A stretch of 6,474 bases of DNA from assembly GCA_041484095.1 (NCBI GenBank), contig JBGPGW010000209.1, positions 1 through 6,474 of the forward strand, read 5' to 3'. This document shows positions 1-6,474 of the stretch, piece by piece (position 1 is the stretch's first letter; each line of letters opens with the position of its first letter). The translations under genes were made by a program, and so were the position numbers. Below the pieces are notes generated by a model. It was given only the letters and a program-made list of their open reading frames with translations. It was not told where the DNA came from and did not search any database. The stretch comes from JBGPGW01 sp041484095. Its GTDB lineage: Bacteria > Pseudomonadota > Alphaproteobacteria > CADEGL01.

Positions 1-1184
1 AGATAGCCCTCGGTATCGAGCGTGCCCTGGTCGCCGGTCCGGAACCATCCCTTGGCGAATCCGGATTCGTTGGCCTTGGGATTGTTCTCGTAGCCCTTCG
101 TGACGTTCTCGCCCCGGATCACGACTTCGCCGATTGCGCCTTTGCCGAGGACGTCGCCGCTCTCGTCCATGATCGCGATCTCGGGTCCCGCGGCGATGCC
201 GACGGATCCGGGCTTGCGCGCCCGCGGGGGCAGGGGGTTGCTGGCCATCTGGTGCGATGCCTCGGTCATTCCGTAGGACTCGATGACGGGCGCGCTGAAG
301 GCCTTTTCGAGTTCCGCCATCACTTGGGGCGGAAGGGAGGCGGAGGAGGAGCGGATGAAGCGCAGCTTCATGCGCCGGACGATCTCGGGATTGCGCTCGG
401 CGCGCGAGAGGATCGCCTGATGCATGGTGGGCACGGCCGAGTACCAGCTCGGCTTCGCGTCCTCGACCCAGGCGAAGAATTTGAGCGCGTTGAACCCGGG
501 GCTGCAATAGATCGAGGCGCCCGCCGAAAGGCTCGAGAGCACGGCCCCGATGAGGCCGTGGATATGGAACAGCGGCATCACGTTGAGGCATCGATCGGCG
601 GGAGCGAGCGCGAGCGTGCGCGCGATGTTGCCCGCCGAGACCGTGATGTTCTGCTGGCTCAAGGGAACGATTTTCGGCCGCGAGGTGGTGCCCGAGGTGT
701 GCAGGACGAGCGCCACGTCGTCCGGCTGGGCGGCGCCGTCGGTCTTGGCTGGGCCGACCGGTGGGCCGTCCAGCGCGAAGACGCCCGCCGGCATTCCCGC
801 TTCGACCTTGAGCCTGAGGACGGGCACGCCGAGCCGGCCGGCGACGGCGATGGCGGGCGATTCCATGCCCGCCTGGATGACGAGGGCGCGCGCACGGAGA
901 TCGCTCAGATAGAATTCGAATTCCTCGTCCCGGTAGCCCGGGTTGAGCGGGGCGGTCGTGGCCCCCGCTCCGATCGCGATGAAGGCGGACGCCATCTCCG
1001 GTCCGTTCGGCAGGACGATCGCGACGCGATCGTTCCGTCCGATGCCGAGGCCGTTCAGACGCTCGACGGTCGCACTCGCATGTTTTCTGAGGGCCCCGTA
1101 GGTCAGATTGGCCCGCTCAGGGGCGGAAAAGGCGATGGCGGCATCAGCGCCGCCCGCGAGGAGATCAATGATCGTGTGAGCCAT
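1..1184 (-). CDS. AMP-forming acyl-CoA synthetase, oxalate--CoA ligase-like (AAE3/Pcs60 type), C-terminus cut by window edge
   Basis: Predicted to adenylate a carboxylic acid with ATP and transfer it to CoA in the cytoplasm. I read 395 residues from the minus strand, starting at ATG 1184-1182; the family is usually about 500-520 residues, so the last ~110-120, including the C-terminal catalytic lysine region, lie outside. The ATP-binding P-loop is TSGTTSRPK at residues 163-171, followed by PLFHIHG (204-210), the YGMTEA motif (304-309), and WFRTGD (380-385) with its ribose-binding Asp. The surrounding text (LHTSGTTSRPK, SNPLPPRARKPGSVG, VTKGYENNP, and NPGYRDEEFEFYLSD near residue 81) closely resembles plant AAE3 and yeast Pcs60 as I remember them, which favours oxalate as substrate over a long-chain fatty acid. 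The residue after the P-loop lysine is Ile where AAE3 has Gly. The N-terminal alignment supports this start, and no in-frame ATG lies just upstream; the Shine-Dalgarno is weak. No formyl-CoA transferase or oxalyl-CoA decarboxylase gene is visible to confirm the substrate. Confidence 0.85.
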   Translation of the reverse strand, partial: MAHTIIDLLAGGADAAIAFSAPERANLTYGALRKHASATVERLNGLGIGRNDRVAIVLPNGPEMASAFIAIGAGATTAPLNPGYRDEEFEFYLSDLRARALVIQAGMESPAIAVAGRLGVPVLRLKVEAGMPAGVFALDGPPVGPAKTDGAAQPDDVALVLHTSGTTSRPKIVPLSQQNITVSAGNIARTLALAPADRCLNVMPLFHIHGLIGAVLSSLSAGASIYCSPGFNALKFFAWVEDAKPSWYSAVPTMHQAILSRAERNPEIVRRMKLRFIRSSSASLPPQVMAELEKAFSAPVIESYGMTEASHQMASNPLPPRARKPGSVGIAAGPEIAIMDESGDVLGKGAIGEVVIRGENVTKGYENNPKANESGFAKGWFRTGDQGTLDTEGY

Positions 1185-1265
1185 GGTGCCAGCCGCCGGG
1201 GATGGGATGCCGCGACTGGTCTCATTCGTGGCCGGGTTGACGCTTCCTGCCAACCCACACGGCCG

Positions 1266-1290
1266 CGGCGGCGTCACCATAGCGCCGCCG
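1266..1290 (-). terminator. Strong GC hairpin between the 136-residue gene and the ligase gene
   Basis: CGGCGGCG (1266-1273) and CGCCGCCG (1283-1290) form a perfect 8-bp stem around a 9-nt loop. It lies about 30 nt past the stop codon of the upstream minus-strand gene and about 80 nt before the ligase start. No T-run follows it on either strand, so it is not a classical intrinsic terminator. It may be a 3'-end stabiliser, an attenuator, or part of the ligase leader. Confidence 0.35.
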
Positions 1291-1319
1291 ACCGCGTTTA
1301 GACCAGAGCCTGTGAGGCC

Positions 1320-1730
1320 TTAGATCGCGAGATCGACCGTGGCCGGGACAGAGCGCTCGAAACACCGGTCCGCGGCCTCATAAAGGGCGAAGGCCGGATG
1401 GCCGTAGAGGCGCGGATCAAGTGTCGCGTGCGTCGATGGTTGTTGTTGCGCGAAGCTTTGCGCAAAGAAGGCAAGCGAACGCCATGGCCGCCATTGATCG
1501 ACGGCCACGGGCGGTGCGGCGTCCAATTGGCCTTGGATCTCGTTCGGTGATTGGAGCGCCGTTGGGCGCCGATCCGATGACGCGTGCCGGGCCGCTGCCT
1601 GCTGCCAGGAGCGCGCGTTCAACCGCTCCGATTCCGCGTCGATGCGCGGTATCGCCGGCGGCGGCAGACGCAGAATTTCAGAAGGTGCCAGTTGGGCCAT
1701 CGGGCCGATGCCGAAGGATTCTAAGATCAT
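1320..1730 (-). CDS. Hypothetical protein, 136 residues, family not recognised
   Basis: I do not recognise this protein. It runs from ATG 1730-1728 to TAA 1322-1320. It looks soluble, with no signal peptide or membrane segment. The N-terminal third is proline-rich (LPPPAIPRI around residues 22-30). A middle segment, WRPWRSLAFFAQSFAQQQ (about 81-98), combines three aromatics with a Gln run and could be a helix. The end (HPAFALYEAADRCFERS) also looks helical and holds the only Cys. Codon use is less biased than in the neighbours: TTA, ATA, TCA and repeated CAA codons occur, which may mean weak expression or different ancestry. Met11 (codon 1700-1698) is an alternative start; neither has a clear Shine-Dalgarno. 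The frame is open to a TAA about 33-35 nt upstream of the chosen ATG. Coding status rests on ORF length and plausible composition, not on homology. Confidence 0.55.
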   Translation of the reverse strand: MILESFGIGPMAQLAPSEILRLPPPAIPRIDAESERLNARSWQQAAARHASSDRRPTALQSPNEIQGQLDAAPPVAVDQWRPWRSLAFFAQSFAQQQPSTHATLDPRLYGHPAFALYEAADRCFERSVPATVDLAI

Positions 1731-1741
1731 CCAGTATGTCG

Positions 1742-1755
1742 ATTTATCAATAAAT
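1742..1755 (-). promoter_or_regulatory. Palindrome upstream of the 136-residue gene, candidate operator
   Basis: ATTTAT-CA-ATAAAT is a perfect 6-bp inverted repeat ending 12 nt before the ATG of the minus-strand gene at 1730. Its AT-rich composition would also suit a -10 region, but I find no good -35 at proper spacing. Position and symmetry are seen; the operator role is inference. Confidence 0.3.
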
Positions 1756-1900
1756 GTCCAGACTTAACGCAGTAATTGATCGTGGTTAAAGCGCGTTCAT
1801 TGTGAATACTCGAATCATTATCTGATGTAGTCATAGTACATCTGGCAGGAGACCACAGTCATTAACCATGTTTATTGAGTTAACGCGCCGAGGACGAAAT

Positions 1901-1933
1901 CCGGGGTGATCGCCCGGCCCGCTCTCTGCCGGG
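1901..1933 (-). terminator. Possible weak terminator after copA
   Basis: Just past the copA stop, two alternative GC stems share one arm: CCCGGC (1913-1918) with GCCGGG (1928-1933), and CCGGG (1901-1905) with CCCGG (1913-1917). Read on the minus strand, the second is followed directly by ATTTCG. The stems are short (6 and 5 bp) and the T-run minimal, so this is a weak call. Confidence 0.3.
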
Positions 1934-1939
1934 GCGCGA

Positions 1940-4303
<2,364 letters not shown>

Positions 4304-4308
4304 GGCGG

Positions 4309-4312
4309 CCTC
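4309..4312 (-). promoter_or_regulatory. Ribosome binding site of copA
   Basis: GAGG on the minus strand, five bases before the ATG at 4303-4301. It supports the chosen copA start over internal Met codons. Confidence 0.6.
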
Positions 4313-4333
4313 GAGCGGTTCTGGGGACGGCCC

Positions 4334-4362
4334 TTGATATATATACCCTAGAGGGGTATGGT
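4334..4362 (+). promoter_or_regulatory. Predicted sigma-70-type promoter of csoR
   Basis: A -35 hexamer TTGATA (4334-4339), a 17-nt spacer and a -10 hexamer TATGGT (4357-4362, four of six to consensus). The CsoR-like dyad fills most of the spacer and runs into the -10, so bound repressor would exclude polymerase. Predicted transcription start is about 4369-4370, at the csoR ATG. Confidence 0.55.
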
Positions 4363-4367
4363 ATCAA
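4338..4367 (-). promoter_or_regulatory. Predicted sigma-70-type promoter of copA
   Basis: On the minus strand, a -35 hexamer TTGATA (4367-4362) is followed by TATATA at 4345-4340 (16-nt spacer) or 4343-4338 (18-nt spacer). It mirrors the csoR promoter, and each -35 abuts or overlaps the other promoter's -10. Start would fall near 4331, leaving a leader of about 28 nt that contains the GAGG ribosome site. Confidence 0.55.
4343..4359. promoter_or_regulatory. CsoR-type copper operator shared by copA and csoR
   Basis: ATACCC-TAGAG-GGGTAT is a perfect 6-bp inverted repeat with a 5-bp centre, in the gap between the divergent genes. CsoR operators are known to be G/C-tract dyads of the form TACCC...GGGTA, which this fits. 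It lies inside both predicted promoters, so one site could control both directions. It is itself nested in a larger dyad (4332-4369). Confidence 0.75.
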
Positions 4368-4369
4368 GG

Positions 4370-4645
4370 ATGACTCCGGATACGAAAGACTCCTGTTTGG
4401 CGCGCCTCAACCGGATCGCGGGGCAGGTGCGCGGCGTCGGGCGAATGGTCGAGACCGACCGCTATTGCATCGACATCATGACGCAGATCCAGGCGATCAA
4501 GGCGGCCTTGAAGCGCGTCGAGGACGAGGTGCTGAAGGATCATGTCGCCCATTGCGTCGAAGGTGCCATCGAAAGCGGCAATGCCAAAGAGCAGCGCAAG
4601 AAGCTGGCAGAGCTCTTGCGCGTGCTGGGGCGGCTGTCGGACTGA
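4370..4645 (+). CDS. csoR: CsoR-family Cu(I)-responsive transcriptional repressor
   Basis: Cytoplasmic all-helical repressor of 91 residues, typical family length, which normally tetramerises, binds operator DNA as the apo form and lets go when Cu(I) binds. The family core RLNRIAGQVRGVGRMVE (residues 12-28) and YCIDIMTQI (32-40) are plain. The copper ligands are Cys33, His58 and Cys62, in the C-x24-H-x3-C spacing of CsoR; RcnR-type nickel sensors have His in the last position and an N-terminal His ligand, so copper is favoured. An additional Cys9 sits near where some paralogues carry a further ligand. I chose ATG 4370 over the in-frame ATG 4358 because 4358 lies inside the operator and predicted -10, and its GAGGGG is one base away, too close to act as a ribosome site. 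The longer form would add MVSR (95 residues). The gene is divergent from copA, and two further genes follow on the same strand. Confidence 0.9.
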   Translation: MTPDTKDSCLARLNRIAGQVRGVGRMVETDRYCIDIMTQIQAIKAALKRVEDEVLKDHVAHCVEGAIESGNAKEQRKKLAELLRVLGRLSD

Positions 4646-4730
4646 GGACACGAAGCGTCTCGCGCGGGGGTTGATCTCGCTCAAGTGCGATCGACGTCAG
4701 CTTAGCCAGACTATGGTCGGGAGCCATCTC

Positions 4731-5117
4731 ATGGCACGGATCGAAACGAAGATCTCATCGAAGCGATCAAACGCCGGCGGCTGCGCGCGACAGGCATGGC
4801 GACGGTTGCTTGGGGTGGTGGTTCTCGCTTGCGGCTTGATCGGCGCGGTGGACGCCGGGAGTGCCGCGGCGGCCGAAGCTGCGTTCGCCCTGTGGGCCCA
4901 GGCGCCGGTCATTGCCCATGGGCCTGAGGCGGCCTGTGCGATGACGGACGGGACCGGATCTTCCGCATGTGCGGCCGCGCACGGCGCTCAAAGCGGCCTT
5001 GTCGAACCGGCGTCGATCGTTCCGCCGCCGCAGCAAGCGGCCGCTGAGGATTGCCGCGCGCGGCTCGCATGGTATTCGCTCTCACACCCTCCCGATCCGC
5101 CGCCGCCGCGAGCCTGA
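4731..5117 (+). CDS. Small exported or membrane-anchored protein of unknown function in the copper cluster, 128 residues
   Basis: I do not recognise a family. A basic N-terminus (Arg and Lys to residue 25) leads into a hydrophobic stretch LLGVVVLACGLIGAV (26-40) and then AGSAAAAEA, which reads as a Sec signal peptide cleaved around 46-49; if uncut it would be a single membrane anchor. The mature part is Ala-rich with Cys69, Cys80 and Cys108 and a few His, and ends in a Pro-rich tail (HPPDPPPPRA). Cys18 and Cys34 fall in the signal region. ATG 4731 is preferred because GGGAG (4719-4723) sits seven bases upstream; an ATG at 4713 is in frame. It begins 85 nt after csoR and ends 100 nt before the DUF305 gene, both on this strand with no clear terminator between, so co-transcription is plausible. 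Position suggests an extracytoplasmic copper role; the sequence does not prove one. Confidence 0.6.
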   Translation: MARIETKISSKRSNAGGCARQAWRRLLGVVVLACGLIGAVDAGSAAAAEAAFALWAQAPVIAHGPEAACAMTDGTGSSACAAAHGAQSGLVEPASIVPPPQQAAAEDCRARLAWYSLSHPPDPPPPRA

Positions 5118-5217
5118 CGCGCATCGCGGATGACGTGCATTCCTGCTGTTTTAAATGTCGTGCGGTGTCGCGCGCGACGCGAGGTCTCAATCCTCGTCTC
5201 CAATGGAGGATCGAACA
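5118..5217 (+). promoter_or_regulatory. Leader of the DUF305 gene with palindrome, small hairpin and strong ribosome site
   Basis: This 100-nt gap holds a 12-bp perfect palindrome GTCGCGCGCGAC (5167-5178), a small hairpin CGAGG/CCTCG (5180-5184, 5192-5196) and a strong Shine-Dalgarno GGAGGA (5205-5210), seven bases before the ATG. The last fixes the start at 5218. I see no convincing -35/-10 pair and no copy of the CsoR-like box, so expression may come from upstream. Confidence 0.45.
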
Positions 5218-5688
5218 ATGTCGCTCAAGAATGTTGCGCTTACTGCGCTCGTCGGTGCCGTCGTCGTCTTCGTCGTGTGGTTCGGTCTCGGTGTCCTCGT
5301 CCATCTGGCCATGCCGGGACATTGGTCCATGCGGTCCGGGATGATGATGGGTCAAGGAATGATGCAGCCCATGACCGGGCAGTCCGGCACGATGCAGCCG
5401 GGCATGATGCAGCCGGGCACGCCTCAACCCGGCATGATGGGGCAAGGTGGCATGATGGGCCAGCATGGTCCGCAGACGGGCATGATGGGCACGGCGCTCA
5501 CCGGGGATCCCGATCGCGACTTCGCCGCCGAAATGATCCCGCACCACCAGGTGGCGGTCGATATGGCCAAGGACGTCCTGGCCAAGGGCAAGGATCCCGA
5601 GCTGCGCAAGCTCGCCGAGGGCATCATGGTCACTCAGGCGAAGGAGATCGAATTCCTGAAAGGCTGGCTCGCCAAGAATCCGAAATAG
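5218..5688 (+). CDS. Membrane-anchored Met-rich DUF305 protein, probable periplasmic copper binder
   Basis: 156 residues. The N-terminal hydrophobic stretch (about residues 6-31) has no obvious cleavage site and probably anchors the protein in the inner membrane with the rest outside. Residues 38-90 form a Met-rich, Gly/Gln/Pro linker with 16 Met, mostly as MM pairs, separated by QPG or GQ spacers; Met-rich stretches of this sort bind Cu(I) in known copper proteins. A DUF305 domain follows (about 97-153) with DRDFAAEMIPHHQVAVDMA, where the paired His (109-110) and neighbouring Met are candidate metal ligands; DUF305 includes the cyanobacterial copper protein CopM. This copy carries one domain with a single helix pair, shorter than two-repeat members. 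Start choice rests on GGAGGA seven bases upstream; a longer in-frame start at 5155 has no such site. It is the last gene of the presumed csoR-side unit, closed by a hairpin. Confidence 0.88.
   Translation: MSLKNVALTALVGAVVVFVVWFGLGVLVHLAMPGHWSMRSGMMMGQGMMQPMTGQSGTMQPGMMQPGTPQPGMMGQGGMMGQHGPQTGMMGTALTGDPDRDFAAEMIPHHQVAVDMAKDVLAKGKDPELRKLAEGIMVTQAKEIEFLKGWLAKNPK
5386..5430 (+). repeat. 15-bp in-frame tandem repeat in the Met-rich linker
   Basis: Three consecutive 15-bp units start at 5386, 5401 and 5416. The first two (GGCACGATGCAGCCG and GGCATGATGCAGCCG) differ at one base; the third is more diverged but keeps the Gly-x-x-Gln-Pro codon pattern. A fourth, looser unit (Gly-Met-Met-Gly-Gln) follows at 5431. 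The linker therefore appears to have grown by five-codon duplication. Confidence 0.65.
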
Positions 5689-5707
5689 CCGGGCGCGGGT
5701 ATGTCCG

Positions 5708-5739
5708 GGACGGTCGAGCCTCGAGCGGCGCGACCGTCC
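5708..5739 (+). terminator. Hairpin terminator after the DUF305 gene
   Basis: GGACGGTCG (5708-5716) and CGACCGTCC (5731-5739) make a perfect 9-bp stem. Inside it GCC (5718-5720) pairs with GGC (5727-5729) after one A-G mismatch, leaving a 6-nt loop. A pyrimidine run GTCTCTCC follows on the plus strand. It lies between two converging genes (stops at 5688 and 5754), so it may serve both. Confidence 0.6.
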
Positions 5740-5753
5740 GTCTCTCCGATCGT

Positions 5754-6474
5754 CTAAGCGGGCCGGGTTTGCCGGATGAGATCGGCTGCCCGTTCCGCGA
5801 TCATCATGACGGGAAGATTGGTGTTCCCGCTCACGACCCGGGGCATGACCGACGCATCGACCACGCGCAAGGCGCGGAGGCCCCGCACGCGAAGGTCCGG
5901 CGTCACGACCGCTTCCGGGTCGTCCGCGCGGCCCATCGCGCAGGACCCGACGGGGTGATAGACCGTGTCGGCGTTCTCGCGCACGAAGGCCATGAGATCG
6001 TCGTCGCTCTCGGAGCGCGGCCCTGGATAGAGTTCCTTCTCGAAAAACGGTTTGAAGGCGGGTTGCGCCATGATTCCGCGCGTCACGCGGATCGCATCGA
6101 GGATCGTCCGTCTGTCTTCGACGCTCGCGAGATAGTTGGGGTCGATGAGCGGCGGGGCAAGCGGATCGGCGCTGGCAAGGCCGATCGTGCCGCGGCTCGT
6201 CGGCCGCATCGGACAGACGGCGGCGGTCACCGCGTCGAGCTTGAGCTTGATCGCGCCGTGCCCGAGGAAGCCCCACAACGCGACGTGGTATTGGAGATCG
6301 GGCGTCGGAATCTCCGGCCGTGAGCGCGTGAAGACGCCGACGGGCGAGGTCACCACCGCCAGCGGTCCCGTGCGCAGAAGCGCGTAGCGCAGCGCGTGCC
6401 GGACGGTGCGAAGCGGAGTGTACTGGCTGTGGAGGGCCGTTCCCTTGCGCACCTCGGCGATCACCGGCACGTCG
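5754..6474 (-). CDS. GMC-family FAD-dependent oxidoreductase (choline dehydrogenase-like), N-terminal half outside window
   Basis: 239 codons are visible, ending at TAG 5756-5754. They form the C-terminal part of a glucose-methanol-choline family flavoenzyme of usually about 530-560 residues, which oxidises an alcohol to an aldehyde or further using FAD. Numbering from the first visible codon, the C-terminal GMC domain runs about 87-235: CPMRPTSRGTI (87-97), the YHPVGSCAMG motif with the expected catalytic His at 173, the D-LRVRGLRALRVVDASVMP stretch (193-211), and SGNTNLPVMMIAERAADLI (215-233), whose second Asn (219) should be the catalytic partner. The wording is nearest to BetA-like dehydrogenases of proteobacteria, a large subfamily of mixed alcohol specificity, so choline as substrate is not assured. 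The FAD-binding GxGxxG end and the start lie outside the window. It converges on the DUF305 gene with 65 bp between and has no visible tie to copper. Confidence 0.9.
   Translation of the reverse strand, partial: DVPVIAEVRKGTALHSQYTPLRTVRHALRYALLRTGPLAVVTSPVGVFTRSRPEIPTPDLQYHVALWGFLGHGAIKLKLDAVTAAVCPMRPTSRGTIGLASADPLAPPLIDPNYLASVEDRRTILDAIRVTRGIMAQPAFKPFFEKELYPGPRSESDDDLMAFVRENADTVYHPVGSCAMGRADDPEAVVTPDLRVRGLRALRVVDASVMPRVVSGNTNLPVMMIAERAADLIRQTRPA

Larger units (their letters stand above)
1731..1939. other. AT-rich intergenic region with short repeats
   Basis: No gene was found on either strand. Bases 1731-1890 are about 40% G+C by hand count, against roughly two thirds in the flanking genes. 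The region holds several repeats: a palindrome ATTTATCAATAAAT (1742-1755); an 8-bp inverted pair TCAATAAA (1747-1754) and TTTATTGA (1871-1878); GGTTAA (1784-1789) opposite TTAACC (1862-1867); GCGCGTT (1791-1797) opposite AACGCGC (1882-1888); a direct repeat TTAACGC (1764-1770, 1880-1886); and GATGTA/TACATC (1824-1829, 1837-1842). TTAACCAT at 1862-1869 matches the half-site known for the alphaproteobacterial regulator CtrA, and a GANTC site (the CcrM methylation sequence) lies at 1812-1816. It probably carries the promoter of the 136-residue gene; an unannotated small RNA or a decayed element remnant is possible. Confidence 0.6.

Noticed and set aside
252..1301. Plus-strand open frame of 349 codons opposite the acyl-CoA synthetase
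   Set aside because: The minus strand encodes a well-conserved ligase here; the plus-strand product is low-complexity and charge-rich, as expected of a shadow frame.
1824..1842. GATGTA/TACATC inverted repeat as a CopY-type copper operator
   Set aside because: CopY boxes read TACANNTGTA; here the arms are in the opposite order with a 7-nt spacer, and the site is far from the copper gene starts.
4336..4345. Alternating TA run near 4336-4345 as a simple-sequence repeat
   Set aside because: It is only about ten bases long and is better explained as the -10 region of the copA promoter.
5155..5217. Longer start for the DUF305 protein at ATG 5155
   Set aside because: It would place an unrelated Arg/Ser-rich stretch before the hydrophobic anchor and lacks a ribosome site, whereas ATG 5218 has GGAGGA seven bases upstream.
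4909..6276. Minus-strand open frame of 455 codons spanning the small exported gene, the DUF305 gene and the GMC gene
   Set aside because: It crosses three better-supported genes, two of them on the opposite strand, and its His/Arg-rich translation has no family features.
5130..6323. Plus-strand open frame of 397 codons across the DUF305 and GMC genes
   Set aside because: It is out of frame with the DUF305 protein and antisense to the GMC domain; no independent support.
6387..6474. Apparent in-frame loss of the GVGENLQDH segment in the GMC protein
   Set aside because: The first visible residues (DVPVIAEVRKGTALHSQY) fit directly after a DHL-type motif just beyond the window edge, so nothing needs to be missing.

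Overview
The window comes from a high-GC genome, most likely an alphaproteobacterium and perhaps a Hyphomicrobiales member. This rests on the strong G/C third-position bias, a CopA with YHS and heavy-metal-binding N-terminal domains, a CsoR-type regulator of a form common in that class, and a BetA-like GMC oxidoreductase. The sequence alone does not fix a genus.

Layout. Positions 1-1184 (minus) hold most of an acyl-CoA synthetase that reads like the oxalate--CoA ligase family (plant AAE3, yeast Pcs60); its C-terminus lies beyond the window. Positions 1320-1730 (minus) encode an unrecognised 136-residue protein. Next comes an unusually AT-rich gap (1731-1900, about 40% GC by hand count) with several short inverted and direct repeats. 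Positions 1940-5688 are a copper-handling module: a Cu(+)-exporting P1B-type ATPase on the minus strand, a divergent CsoR-family copper sensor, a small exported protein of unknown function, and a Met-rich DUF305 protein. A strong hairpin closes the module at 5708-5739. Positions 5754-6474 (minus) hold the C-terminal part of a GMC-family dehydrogenase whose N-terminus is outside the window.

How it works together (inference). With copper low, CsoR would sit on the dyad at 4343-4359 and block both divergent promoters. Cu(I) bound by its Cys-His-Cys site would release it. The inner-membrane ATPase would then export Cu(I) from the cytoplasm, while the membrane-anchored Met-rich DUF305 protein, and possibly the small exported protein, would handle copper on the outer face. 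The most striking piece of sequence is the copA/csoR control region. It is an almost exactly two-fold symmetric element of about 38 bp (4332-4369), with a CsoR-like box nested inside a perfect 8-bp outer inverted repeat whose arms carry the -35 hexamers of two facing promoters. This geometry places csoR transcription start at about its ATG, suggesting a leaderless message.

The flanking ligase and GMC genes show no evident functional tie to copper. I see no tRNA, rRNA, CRISPR array, transposase or phage gene.
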